From Lachnospiraceae bacterium UBA3332 (lineage in GTDB: Bacteria > Bacillota > Clostridia > Lachnospirales > Lachnospiraceae): 5,467 nt of DNA. Shown here in pieces: positions 1 through 5,467 of the stretch. Below the pieces are notes generated by a model that was not told the origin of the DNA, did no database searches, and saw nothing but the letters and a program-made list of their open reading frames with translations. Numbering within the stretch: the first letter of the stretch is position 1; each line of letters begins with the position of its first letter. The stretch covers positions 1-5,467 of the forward strand of contig DERU01000272.1 of NCBI GenBank assembly GCA_002361095.1, in the 5' to 3' direction. The position numbers and the translations under genes were made by a program.

Positions 1-69
1 TTTGGCAATGTCCCGCTATGTTTCACGGCAAAAGATTCTCACGCGTTCGGCCGCAAATATTTTTTTTAT
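1..69. other. Sequence downstream of the serpin gene, no feature seen
   Basis: On the minus strand this follows the serpin stop codon. It begins with an A-rich run that can form only a weak AAATA/TATTT stem, and then ordinary mixed sequence. I see no GC-rich hairpin followed by a T run, so the end of the transcript is probably outside the window. A GTG occurs on the minus strand but has no ribosome site in front of it, so I do not call a gene start. Confidence 0.5.
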
Positions 70-1497
70 TTACCCGACCGTGTTTACCACACCCGCAAAC
101 AGGATTTGCTGCCCCCCGCCGTCATAGGCAGTCACCAGAAAAGAAAACGGCCTGTCGCATTTCATCTCCACCGGCTCCTGCTCTTCTATCAGACTGCACC
201 TCTCCATCATAACCGCGGTCGCAGCTGCAGCCGTCATCCCTTTCTCATCCACCTCAATCAACGCTTTTTGCACCGCCTCCGATACTGCCAGCGCTTCCCC
301 TTCCAATACCCCTGTCAGGCAGGGATTTTCCTGATCCATAAGCGGAATGCCCATACATTCCAGCGCCTCTTTGACGGAAAACGTACCGCTCTCTATGCGA
401 AACGGAGGCAAAGACAGCTGCACGGTGCGTTCCTGCGCATCCGCTATTTTTGCAAAAGCTTCGGTATCCATGTCCGCAAGAAGCTGCTCTGCCTGTTTAC
501 CCTCTTTGGGCAGGAGAAGGATGAGGCGTCCGCCGCCCGCCGTGTTCAGGGATGCCGCCTGCATTGTACTGTCCTCATAGTAAGGCATTCCTGTGCACCG
601 GTTCTGCATGAAAGGAACCTCCTTTTGCCCGTCCGCCCCGTAAAATACGTCCGGATGCGTGTTCTCCCTGGGAAATTCCTTTACCCAGCCGTCGGAAAAA
701 TAAACCGCGTTGGCGATGGCCGCCACGGTATCCGGGGAAAAGGCGTCCACAAGCTTTGTAATTTTTCCTTCCGTCTGCTCCTTTGCCCAGTCGTTTACCT
801 CAGAAACCGCTAAAGGATCCAAAAAATCCACCGTAAACAGTTTTCCCTGATAAGTTTCCGCAAAGATATCCGCAAAATCCGGCCTGACCTGTTCCCCCTT
901 TCCCACAAACATGGCATTGGCGATCCGCAAGGGGCTTTGAAAATCCTGTCCGTTTTCCGCCGCCCACTCCGCCTGTTCTTTCTTTGTCAGCGCAAAAACC
1001 GCATCCCCTGCTTTTTTATGGAGCGTCTCCAAATCCATGCCGTACACTCCAAGCGCCGCCAGCAAAGGCTCCCTTTGCGCCTCTGTGGTTCCCTGCGTCA
1101 GCGCGGCAAGGGGCAGCCAGACGGAATAGGGCGACAGAATCAGGTTTTCCCCCTCCTGCGCCTGCGCCAGCATTTGCCCGGTAAACCGCAGCGCAAACCC
1201 GTTGGCGCCATCCTCATACGGTTCCGTTTCCTGTCCGGCCAGCCGGTCTGTGCCTGCACCGTCGGGCTGCCGCCCTGTTTCCGGCTCCTGTCCGCCGACG
1301 CCGTCCGGTTCTTTAACCGTATCCCGCATATCCGCTTCTGCTCCTTTTCTTCCGTCTTCCTCGGCCGTTTCCGTCCAAAAATAAGCCTGACTCCCGGTCT
1401 GCGTCTCTACCGGTACATTTGCGCAGCCGCAAAGTCCGGCTGACTGCACTGCCAGCAAAACTGCCCCCAAAACCACTGCCGCTTTCTTGTTTCCCAT
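70..1497 (-). CDS. Serpin-family protease inhibitor, predicted lipoprotein (475 aa)
   Basis: Serpins are suicide inhibitors of serine or cysteine proteases. The start at 1497 is chosen because AAAGGAG lies 9 bases upstream and a lipoprotein signal follows at once: two Lys, a hydrophobic stretch at residues 6-22 and lipobox LCGC with Cys25. An in-frame TTG at 1566 would bury that signal. Residues 26-98 form an acidic Gly/Glu/Pro-rich linker. The serpin fold then follows with family landmarks: LILSPYSVWLPL (119-130), VNDWAKEQTEGKI (234-246), NAVYFSDGW (263-271), the Ala-rich hinge EKGMTAAAATA (418-428) and the C-terminal block DRPFSFLV (448-455), which departs from the usual signature only by a Ser at 452. 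The core is full length and ends normally at Gly475. The hinge supports an inhibitory rather than structural serpin, although P14 is Met. Exterior anchoring at the membrane is inferred. It lies 81 bases after the DUF218 gene, probably in the same transcript. Target protease unknown. Confidence 0.95.
   Translation of the reverse strand: MGNKKAAVVLGAVLLAVQSAGLCGCANVPVETQTGSQAYFWTETAEEDGRKGAEADMRDTVKEPDGVGGQEPETGRQPDGAGTDRLAGQETEPYEDGANGFALRFTGQMLAQAQEGENLILSPYSVWLPLAALTQGTTEAQREPLLAALGVYGMDLETLHKKAGDAVFALTKKEQAEWAAENGQDFQSPLRIANAMFVGKGEQVRPDFADIFAETYQGKLFTVDFLDPLAVSEVNDWAKEQTEGKITKLVDAFSPDTVAAIANAVYFSDGWVKEFPRENTHPDVFYGADGQKEVPFMQNRCTGMPYYEDSTMQAASLNTAGGGRLILLLPKEGKQAEQLLADMDTEAFAKIADAQERTVQLSLPPFRIESGTFSVKEALECMGIPLMDQENPCLTGVLEGEALAVSEAVQKALIEVDEKGMTAAAATAVMMERCSLIEEQEPVEMKCDRPFSFLVTAYDGGGQQILFAGVVNTVG
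193..240 (-). other. Serpin reactive-centre loop, hinge to P1'
   Basis: This codes for residues 420-435 of the serpin (GMTAAAATAVMMERCS). Counting from the hinge Gly as P15, as in alpha-1-antitrypsin, gives P14 Met, P12-P9 four Ala, P2 Arg433, P1 Cys434 and P1' Ser435. If the loop is one residue shorter than standard, the cleaved bond would be Arg433-Cys434, the Arg-Cys pair known from clade B serpins such as SERPINB6. The sequence alone does not decide between these registers. Confidence 0.75.
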
Positions 1498-1506
1498 CGC
1501 CGTTTT

Positions 1507-1513
1507 CTCCTTT
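1507..1513 (-). promoter_or_regulatory. Ribosome binding site of the serpin gene
   Basis: AAAGGAG on the minus strand, 9 bases before the ATG at 1497. It decides the start in favour of the lipoprotein form over the longer TTG-initiated reading from 1566, which has no comparable site in front of it. Confidence 0.8.
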
Positions 1514-1578
1514 CCAAACAGGTCTCTGTATCTTAAGACGCGCCACCCGCCCAAAAGGTTTCCCAAAAACGGGATTTC

Positions 1579-2343
1579 TTATCCAAAAAGTTCCATGTTT
1601 CCGAAAACCCAGTCTTTCATAACGCCGAAAAACTCCCGCAGCATGTTATTGGGAAGAAAATACAGACCGGATGTGGCCGCAAGCCCCTCCGCATCCGAAA
1701 ATCCCTGCTTTTTGGCCAGCCGCACACTGCGGTAAACATGAAAATTGCTGGTGACAATGCCTACCCTTGTCACCCCTTCGGGAATCAGCTTTCTGGAAAA
1801 GGAAAGGTTCTGCTGTGTATCCCGGGACGCGTCCTCCAGCACAATCCGTTCTTTTGCAATTCCCTTTTCCTCCAAATACTTTCGCATGCCCTCCGCCTCG
1901 CTGACCGGCTCGTTGCTCCCCTGTCCGCCGGAGACGACGCACACTGTATCCGGATTTTTTACCAGATACGCATAAGCACAGTCCAGCCTTCTGGCCAGGG
2001 CCACGCTTGGGCCGTTCTCCTTGATCTGTGCGCCCAGTACGATAATATAAGGGATACCCGCCTTTGCCTCCCTTCCAAACCCGCTTAAAATCAATCCCTC
2101 CACAAAACAAAACCAAACCGCTCCTGCGGCTAAAACTACGGCCGCTGCCGCCCGCACCCAAAAAGGCAGCCGCATAAAAAGGCCGTGTCCCAGTCCGTAT
2201 CCGATACCGGCAAGTATAGCCGCGCCAAACAGCCATATCAGGAAAAATTTTGTTCCGGCCGCTTTGGTAAGCACCACCCCGGCGCAATAAACCACACATA
2301 AAATTGCAAGCACATAACAGATTTTTGACATTTTTCTTCCCAT
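1579..2343 (-). CDS. DUF218 (YdcF/SanA/ElyC-like) membrane protein (254 aa)
   Basis: Members of this family include E. coli SanA and ElyC, linked to cell-envelope integrity and peptidoglycan or lipid-carrier metabolism, and YdcF. The biochemical reaction is poorly defined. Three hydrophobic segments, about residues 7-27, 33-53 and 63-86, precede the DUF218 domain (about 97-250). Family landmarks are the opening strand YIIVLGAQI (99-107), Arg118-Arg119, VSGGQG with SEAEGM (137-153), the E..S.DT..N pattern (Glu170 to Asn179) and VTSNFHVYRSVRLAKK (197-212). The length and single catalytic-type domain match multi-pass Gram-positive members. The domain side (outside or inside) is not proved. The ATG at 2343 is preferred to the in-frame ATG at 2331 because a GGAGG sits 6 bases before it. 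It lies 15 bases after the asparaginase stop, implying co-transcription and perhaps translational coupling. Family assignment is firm, function open. Confidence 0.93.
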   Translation of the reverse strand: MGRKMSKICYVLAILCVVYCAGVVLTKAAGTKFFLIWLFGAAILAGIGYGLGHGLFMRLPFWVRAAAAVVLAAGAVWFCFVEGLILSGFGREAKAGIPYIIVLGAQIKENGPSVALARRLDCAYAYLVKNPDTVCVVSGGQGSNEPVSEAEGMRKYLEEKGIAKERIVLEDASRDTQQNLSFSRKLIPEGVTRVGIVTSNFHVYRSVRLAKKQGFSDAEGLAATSGLYFLPNNMLREFFGVMKDWVFGNMELFG

Positions 2344-2349
2344 CCTCCG

Positions 2350-2354
2350 CCTCC
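2350..2354 (-). promoter_or_regulatory. Ribosome binding site of the DUF218 gene (tandem GGAGG)
   Basis: The minus strand reads GGAGGCGGAGG directly before ATG at 2343. The upstream GGAGG has an ideal 6-base spacing to this ATG. The second copy touches the ATG, and is 12 bases from the alternative ATG at 2331, which is too far to be ideal. The site falls in the 15-base gap after the asparaginase stop. Confidence 0.75.
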
Positions 2355-2358
2355 GGGT

Positions 2359-3360
2359 TCATCCGATATGGTCATAATTGATTTTTTTATAGAACAATCG
2401 CTCAATTTCATTCCGATCCTTACTGTGAAGGCCCAGAATCCACATAATTTTTGCATAAGCCGCCTCCAGCGTCATATCAAAGGTTTCCAGGAAAGGAAGG
2501 TTGTCCTTCGCCGCGCGCCCTACCACATAGGTATCCATGTTACTGCCCTCATACGTCACCTGCGTCGTCATGATCAACAGTTTTTCGTAAGGCGCATAAT
2601 TTTGCAGCGCGTTCTGAAACGCTTCCGCCATCCGGTCCGGCAGGCCCCCCACCCCAAAACCTTCTATCAGAATACAGTCATAGTTCTCCAAAATAAGGGG
2701 AACAATTTTATCCGACATCCCCGGCGTCAGTTTCAGCAAAAAAACACTGCGGTCCATTCGGTCATAAAACCGTACCTGCTCCCTTTTTACAGCTTCTTCA
2801 ATATAATACACGACCATATCGTCCTGGATTTTTCCGATTATGGGAAAATTGATGCTGGAAAACGCGTCATAACTGAACGTAGACGTCTTTTTTGCCCGTG
2901 TGCCCGCAATGATTTTCCCGTCGAACACCACCCGGACATCCCGGCTTCTCTCATCCAATACGCAGCGGATGCTGTCATGCAGGTTCTTGCGCGCATCCGT
3001 AATTTCCGAAAGAATGGACTTTTGCGCGCCGGTGAGGACGATGGGTTTTTGCGAATGCTGTATCAGGTAAGACAGGGCCGCCGCCGTATACGCCAGCGTA
3101 TCCGTTCCATGACAGATCAAAAACGCGTCGTATTTTTCGTAATTTTCCCGTATCAGCCCCGCCAGACGCAGCCAATGGGACGCCTCCATGTTGGTGGAAT
3201 CTATGCTGCACACCTCATAGGGCGTCAGTTCGCACACCGCCTCAAATTCTTTGACATACCGCAAAAAATCTTTCGGCGACAGCACCGGCGCAAGCCCGCT
3301 TCCGCTGTCAAAAGACGCGATGGTTCCCCCGGTGGTTAAGAGCAAAATTTTTTTCTTCAT
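2359..3360 (-). CDS. L-asparaginase, cytoplasmic (AnsA-like) type (333 aa)
   Basis: Hydrolyses L-asparagine to L-aspartate and ammonia. The N-terminus has the family signature TTGGTIAS (9-16) with nucleophile Thr13. The second signature HGTDTLAYTA (84-93) supplies the Thr86-Asp87 pair, DSTNM (54-58) is the usual substrate-binding loop, and RAKKTST (155-161) carries the catalytic-triad Lys (Lys157 or Lys158). The C-terminal domain shows EGFGVGGLP (233-241) and a Q-V...MDTYVVGRAA region (267-284). All key residues are present. There is no signal peptide, and 333 residues fits the cytoplasmic bacterial type, so the enzyme probably acts in asparagine catabolism rather than as the secreted high-affinity form. 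The ATG at 3360 has GGGAGGAG upstream. It is first in a probable unit with the DUF218 and serpin genes, behind a roughly 170-base leader with hairpins. Related glutaminase-asparaginases or the Glu-tRNA(Gln) amidotransferase subunit GatD are less likely given size and lack of an extra N-terminal domain. Confidence 0.95.
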   Translation of the reverse strand: MKKKILLLTTGGTIASFDSGSGLAPVLSPKDFLRYVKEFEAVCELTPYEVCSIDSTNMEASHWLRLAGLIRENYEKYDAFLICHGTDTLAYTAAALSYLIQHSQKPIVLTGAQKSILSEITDARKNLHDSIRCVLDERSRDVRVVFDGKIIAGTRAKKTSTFSYDAFSSINFPIIGKIQDDMVVYYIEEAVKREQVRFYDRMDRSVFLLKLTPGMSDKIVPLILENYDCILIEGFGVGGLPDRMAEAFQNALQNYAPYEKLLIMTTQVTYEGSNMDTYVVGRAAKDNLPFLETFDMTLEAAYAKIMWILGLHSKDRNEIERLFYKKINYDHIG

Positions 3361-3369
3361 TGTCCTTTT

Positions 3370-3377
3370 CTCCTCCC
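3370..3377 (-). promoter_or_regulatory. Ribosome binding site of the asparaginase gene
   Basis: GGGAGGAG on the minus strand. AGGAG ends 9 bases before the ATG at 3360, a good spacing, and supports that start codon. Confidence 0.75.
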
Positions 3378-3387
3378 AAATTCCGGC

Positions 3388-3406
3388 TGCGGTTTAAAAA
3401 GCCGCA
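3388..3406 (-). promoter_or_regulatory. Leader hairpin next to the asparaginase ribosome site
   Basis: TGCGG pairs with CCGCA around a 9-base AT-rich loop. On the minus strand the loop reads CTTTTTAAA. The hairpin ends 11 bases before the ribosome site and directly abuts the stronger hairpin at 3407-3434. It could influence translation or be an mRNA stability element; no known riboswitch is recognised. Confidence 0.4.
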
Positions 3407-3434
3407 ATGCGGAAGGAATCGGTTTCCTCCGCAT
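3407..3434 (-). promoter_or_regulatory. Strong leader hairpin upstream of the asparaginase gene
   Basis: ATGCGGA pairs with TCCGCAT (7 bp), then, past one bulged base, GGAA pairs with TTCC, closing a 5-base loop. On the minus strand it is followed 6 bases later by five T, so it resembles an attenuator, though the T run is too far from the stem for a standard terminator and overlaps the loop of the next hairpin. Pairing is seen directly; the regulatory role is inference. Confidence 0.5.
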
Positions 3435-3488
3435 GCGCTGTTATACCCGCTTGCGTTTAGGTCTCCTTCATTCCGATAAACACCATAA

Positions 3489-3515
3489 CTTTGGCATAAA
3501 TGAAATTTTCCAAAG
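3489..3515. repeat. Inverted repeat CTTTGG-N15-CCAAAG
   Basis: Perfect 6-base arms separated by 15 AT-rich bases. It lies just downstream of the candidate asparaginase promoter and could be a protein-binding site or a weak RNA stem in the leader. A related CTTTGG element lies about 100 bases away at 3589-3630. Confidence 0.35.
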
Positions 3516-3537
3516 CAGCCCTGCACGGGACAAAAAC

Positions 3538-3566
3538 AGTATACACCCAAAAAGGCAGAATGTCTT
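3538..3566 (-). promoter_or_regulatory. Candidate sigma-A-type promoter for the asparaginase unit
   Basis: On the minus strand AAGACA (4 of 6 matches to TTGACA) and TATACT (5 of 6 to TATAAT) are separated by exactly 17 bases. Transcription would start near 3531, giving a leader of about 170 bases containing the inverted repeat at 3489-3515 and both hairpins. This is the best promoter I found in the 356-base gap. Confidence 0.45.
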
Positions 3567-3588
3567 TCGTTTTAAGTCATTTGAGACA

Positions 3589-3630
3589 GCTTTGGTAAAA
3601 TTTTAAAATTTGCTCCGTTACCATAAAAGC
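3589..3630. repeat. Imperfect inverted repeat upstream of the candidate promoter
   Basis: GCTTTGGTAA pairs with TTACC and AAAGC, with a 3-base ATA bulge between those two parts of the right arm. The 19-base interior is an AT-rich near-palindrome (AATTTTAAAATT). No T run follows on either strand, so it is not a standard terminator. Its place just upstream of the -35 box fits an operator or activator site, which is inferred. Confidence 0.35.
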
Positions 3631-3668
3631 CCCGAAAGCGGCGAAGACGGCAGCCCTAGGTTACGCAT

Positions 3669-3699
3669 ACCGGCGGCTGCGGAAGCGCGCAGACGCGGT
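3669..3699 (-). other. GC-rich hairpin after the exporter stop codon
   Basis: CTGCG pairs with CGCAG around a 6-base loop, and, across an internal loop, ACCG pairs with CGGT. It begins about 18 bases after the exporter stop. There is no T run after it, so it may protect the mRNA 3' end or help termination in another way, but it is not a convincing factor-independent terminator. I saw no better one in the gap. Confidence 0.3.
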
Positions 3700-3716
3700 A
3701 CAGCCGGCTTGGACGA

Positions 3717-5435
3717 TTACTGCGAAACGGTAAAGAGCGAATAGAAATATCCTTTCTTTTCCATCAGTTCGTCGAATGTACCGGACTCGGTAATGCTTCC
3801 GTTCCGGATCGCCAGTACACAGTCATACCGCTTCAGAAGATTTCCGTCCAACGCATGGGTAACCACAATACGGGTCAATCCGTTCAAATCCAGGATTGCA
3901 TTGGATACCTGGAACGCAGTCCGGGTATCCAGCGCGGCGGTCGCTTCGTCCACAAGCAGCACCCTGGATTTTTTCAAAAGGCTCCGCGCGATGGAAATGC
4001 GCTGTTTCTCGCCGCCGGACAGGCTGCTGCCGTTCTCACCGCAAAGATAGTTTTCCCCGCGTTGTGCGATCAGACCGGAAAGCCCGGACAATGTAATGGC
4101 ACGGTCCACTTCTTCCTTCGGAAATTCGGAAAACATGGTAATGTTATCCCGGATGGAGGCATTGAAAATAAATACATTCTGTTGTACCACGGATACCGTT
4201 TCATACAGGGATTCGCTGCGAATCTGCCGCAGTTCCGTATCGTCATAAAACACGGAACCGCTATAGCCAAAATGGGATGCCATCAACAGATTTAAAAGCG
4301 TGCTTTTGCCACTGCCCGACACACCCACAATCGCATAACTCTTACCGGAATGGAACGTAAAACACACATCATGCAAGACAGGCTTTTCCGTTTCATAACC
4401 AAACGATACGTTTTGCAGACGGATGCTTTTTGCAAGGGAGCACTTGCCGGTGATACCTTCTTTACGGGTATTTTCCTGCAGGGCATCTGCCAGCTTTTGG
4501 ATAAGCGCCTTTGCGGCCCTGCGCTCTGCAAGATAATTGGGAATTTCGGCAATCGGATGCAACACATAATTTAACAGCTGCACAAATACCAAAACCGTGC
4601 CAACCGTTACACCCTTGCCGGACAATGCAAGATACGCGCCCACCAGGAAAACGCCAAGCTGTACAATCGCGCTGGCAATGGCAGAGAACATCTGAATGAG
4701 TATGGATATTTTCTTCCGCTTCTCTTTCGCGTCAAACACCTGCTTCACACTTTCCGCATAGATTTTGCACATCTGCAATTCTGCCCGGAACGACTTGACC
4801 ACGGAAAATCCTGCAAGGCTGTCCCTGAGTGTGGACATATAAGATTCATTCAAATCCGAAACCTTTTTCTCTGCAGCCGCCACCCGGTTTCCTGCAAGGA
4901 GCGATACGATTATGGGAAGCAGCGACAGGCCCACGGAAACCAGCGTTAACAGCGGACTATACCAAAACATCATAACAAGCGCGCCTGCAAACATAAACGA
5001 CTGATCCATGATTCCGAATATATTTGATAAATAGCTGCCCTCTATTATTGCGGCATCGTTACTCAGCGCTGAAATATACAGACTTGTATTTTCACCAAAG
5101 AAAGCGGAAATACTCTTTTTGGACAGCTGCCCGAACACAAAATTCTTATACTGCTCCATAGCCCTGGCTATAAATTCGGGTTTGGAAAAATAAGCGCAGC
5201 CAAACGCCAGGACGATCTCCATTATACACAGCATCGTTATGACAGTGAGTTCCCATAAGGTAAACGCAATCTTTTCCCCTGCGACCAAATCCAAAATTTG
5301 TTGAATCAACCATGATAAAACCAGATTTCCGGCCGTTATCAAAACAGTCTGCACAAACGCAAGGGCAAGACAGAAACCATTTCCTTTATAAAACTGTTTT
5401 GTGTAGGGACGAATGTCCGCATTTGACTTTTTCAT
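3717..5435 (-). CDS. ABC exporter half-transporter, fused membrane and ATPase domains (572 aa)
   Basis: An ATP-driven membrane exporter subunit that works as a dimer. The N-terminal membrane domain has about six hydrophobic segments, near residues 20-46, 57-83, 133-158, 160-182, 246-271 and 276-294. The ATPase domain (about 338-572) is complete: A-loop Tyr347, Walker A GVSGSGKST (371-379), Q-loop Gln at 418-419, signature LSGGEKQR (472-479), Walker B VLLVDE (492-497, catalytic Glu497), D-loop AALD (500-503) and switch His527. Length fits a standard type IV (B-family) exporter. There is no N-terminal C39 peptidase, so it is not a leader-cleaving bacteriocin exporter. The substrate cannot be read; drugs, lipids or peptides are all possible. 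The consensus ATPase site would allow a homodimer, but such genes often come in pairs and a partner may lie upstream, outside the window. AAAGG lies 5 bases before the ATG. Hand-counted samples of this gene (40% and 48% G+C) are below one from the serpin gene (63%). Confidence 0.95.
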   Translation of the reverse strand: MKKSNADIRPYTKQFYKGNGFCLALAFVQTVLITAGNLVLSWLIQQILDLVAGEKIAFTLWELTVITMLCIMEIVLAFGCAYFSKPEFIARAMEQYKNFVFGQLSKKSISAFFGENTSLYISALSNDAAIIEGSYLSNIFGIMDQSFMFAGALVMMFWYSPLLTLVSVGLSLLPIIVSLLAGNRVAAAEKKVSDLNESYMSTLRDSLAGFSVVKSFRAELQMCKIYAESVKQVFDAKEKRKKISILIQMFSAIASAIVQLGVFLVGAYLALSGKGVTVGTVLVFVQLLNYVLHPIAEIPNYLAERRAAKALIQKLADALQENTRKEGITGKCSLAKSIRLQNVSFGYETEKPVLHDVCFTFHSGKSYAIVGVSGSGKSTLLNLLMASHFGYSGSVFYDDTELRQIRSESLYETVSVVQQNVFIFNASIRDNITMFSEFPKEEVDRAITLSGLSGLIAQRGENYLCGENGSSLSGGEKQRISIARSLLKKSRVLLVDEATAALDTRTAFQVSNAILDLNGLTRIVVTHALDGNLLKRYDCVLAIRNGSITESGTFDELMEKKGYFYSLFTVSQ

Positions 5436-5440
5436 TTTAA

Positions 5441-5445
5441 CCTTT
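5441..5445 (-). promoter_or_regulatory. Ribosome binding site of the ABC exporter gene
   Basis: AAAGG on the minus strand, 5 bases before the ATG at 5435. It is only 2 bases downstream of the hairpin at 5448-5463, which could affect ribosome access. Confidence 0.6.
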
Positions 5446-5447
5446 CT

Positions 5448-5463
5448 GCCCGCTTTAGCGGGC
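5448..5463 (-). promoter_or_regulatory. Perfect GC hairpin beside the exporter ribosome site
   Basis: GCCCGC and GCGGGC form a perfect 6-bp stem with a 4-base loop (TAAA on the minus strand). No T run follows in that direction, so it is not a standard terminator. It may lie in the exporter's leader or straddle the end of an upstream gene: TAC GCC CGC TAA would be a possible final reading, with the stop in the loop, but only a few bases of context are visible. Confidence 0.5.
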
Positions 5464-5467
5464 GTAA

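Noticed and set aside
106..813. 235-codon plus-strand open frame opposite the serpin gene
   Set aside because: It is antisense to a well-supported serpin, is rich in Arg, His and Leu as typical of antisense frames, and shows no family motif.
1498..1566. Longer serpin reading starting at TTG 1566
   Set aside because: It adds 23 residues in front of a clear lipoprotein signal and lacks a ribosome site, while ATG 1497 has AAAGGAG at good spacing.
1558..1576. TCCC-GTTTTT-GGGA hairpin between the DUF218 and serpin genes as a terminator
   Set aside because: The stem is only about 4 bp and no T run follows it in the direction of transcription.
2368..3339. 323-codon plus-strand open frame opposite the asparaginase gene
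   Set aside because: It mirrors the asparaginase almost exactly, with Arg/His/Gln-rich sequence and no recognisable domain; a codon-bias shadow.
3440..3445. TATAAC on the minus strand as an alternative -10 box for asparaginase
   Set aside because: The -10 is good, but the hexamer at 17-base spacing is AAGGAG, a poor -35, and there is no extended -10. The promoter at 3538-3566 is better balanced. It remains a possible secondary start, which would place the first base in the strong hairpin.
3468..3497. Nine-codon minus-strand frame MPKLWCLSE in the asparaginase leader, as a possible leader peptide
   Set aside because: Only a weak GGA lies 11 bases before the ATG, there is no run of one regulatory amino acid and no Asn or Asp codon, so it is likely chance.
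3308..3550. 80-codon minus-strand open frame over the asparaginase leader
   Set aside because: It starts at TTG with no ribosome site, runs into the asparaginase gene in another frame, and its sequence shows no domain or membrane segment.
3629..3660. GGGGCTTTT on the minus strand as the exporter's intrinsic terminator
   Set aside because: Only a 3-bp stem can be drawn before the four T, which is too weak to call.

Overview
The window carries four protein genes, all on the minus strand, so transcription runs from high to low coordinates. The gene content, strong GGAGG-type ribosome sites, a Gram-positive-style lipoprotein signal and mid-range base composition suggest a Clostridia (Lachnospiraceae-like) gut bacterium. 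This is an inference from style and gene families, not from a marker gene.

Layout in the direction of transcription: (1) 5435-3717, a complete ABC exporter half-transporter (membrane domain plus ATPase), with a perfect GC-rich hairpin just upstream of its ribosome site. (2) 3716-3361, a 356-base gap with no credible gene. It holds a GC-rich hairpin after the exporter stop, a candidate promoter (AAGACA, 17 bases, TATACT), two related CTTTGG-containing inverted repeats on either side of that promoter, and two back-to-back hairpins in the predicted leader of the next gene. (3) 3360-2359, a cytoplasmic-type L-asparaginase. (4) 2343-1579, a membrane-anchored DUF218 (YdcF/SanA/ElyC-like) protein, 15 bases after the asparaginase. 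(5) 1497-70, a serpin made as a lipoprotein, 81 bases after the DUF218 gene. (6) 69-1, downstream sequence with no visible gene or terminator.

The last three genes probably form one transcription unit, asparaginase then DUF218 protein then serpin, because the gaps are short and no convincing terminator separates them. No shared pathway is evident. The most interesting item is the serpin. It is an apparently inhibitory-type serpin tethered outside the cell by a lipid anchor and a long acidic linker, with an Ala-rich hinge and an Arg-Cys-Ser stretch at the expected cleavage point that resembles clade B animal serpins. The exporter gene looks lower in G+C than the serpin gene in hand-counted samples and is probably a separate unit, perhaps the second gene of a heterodimeric exporter pair whose partner lies outside the window. 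I saw no RNA genes, CRISPR arrays, insertion sequences or phage features.
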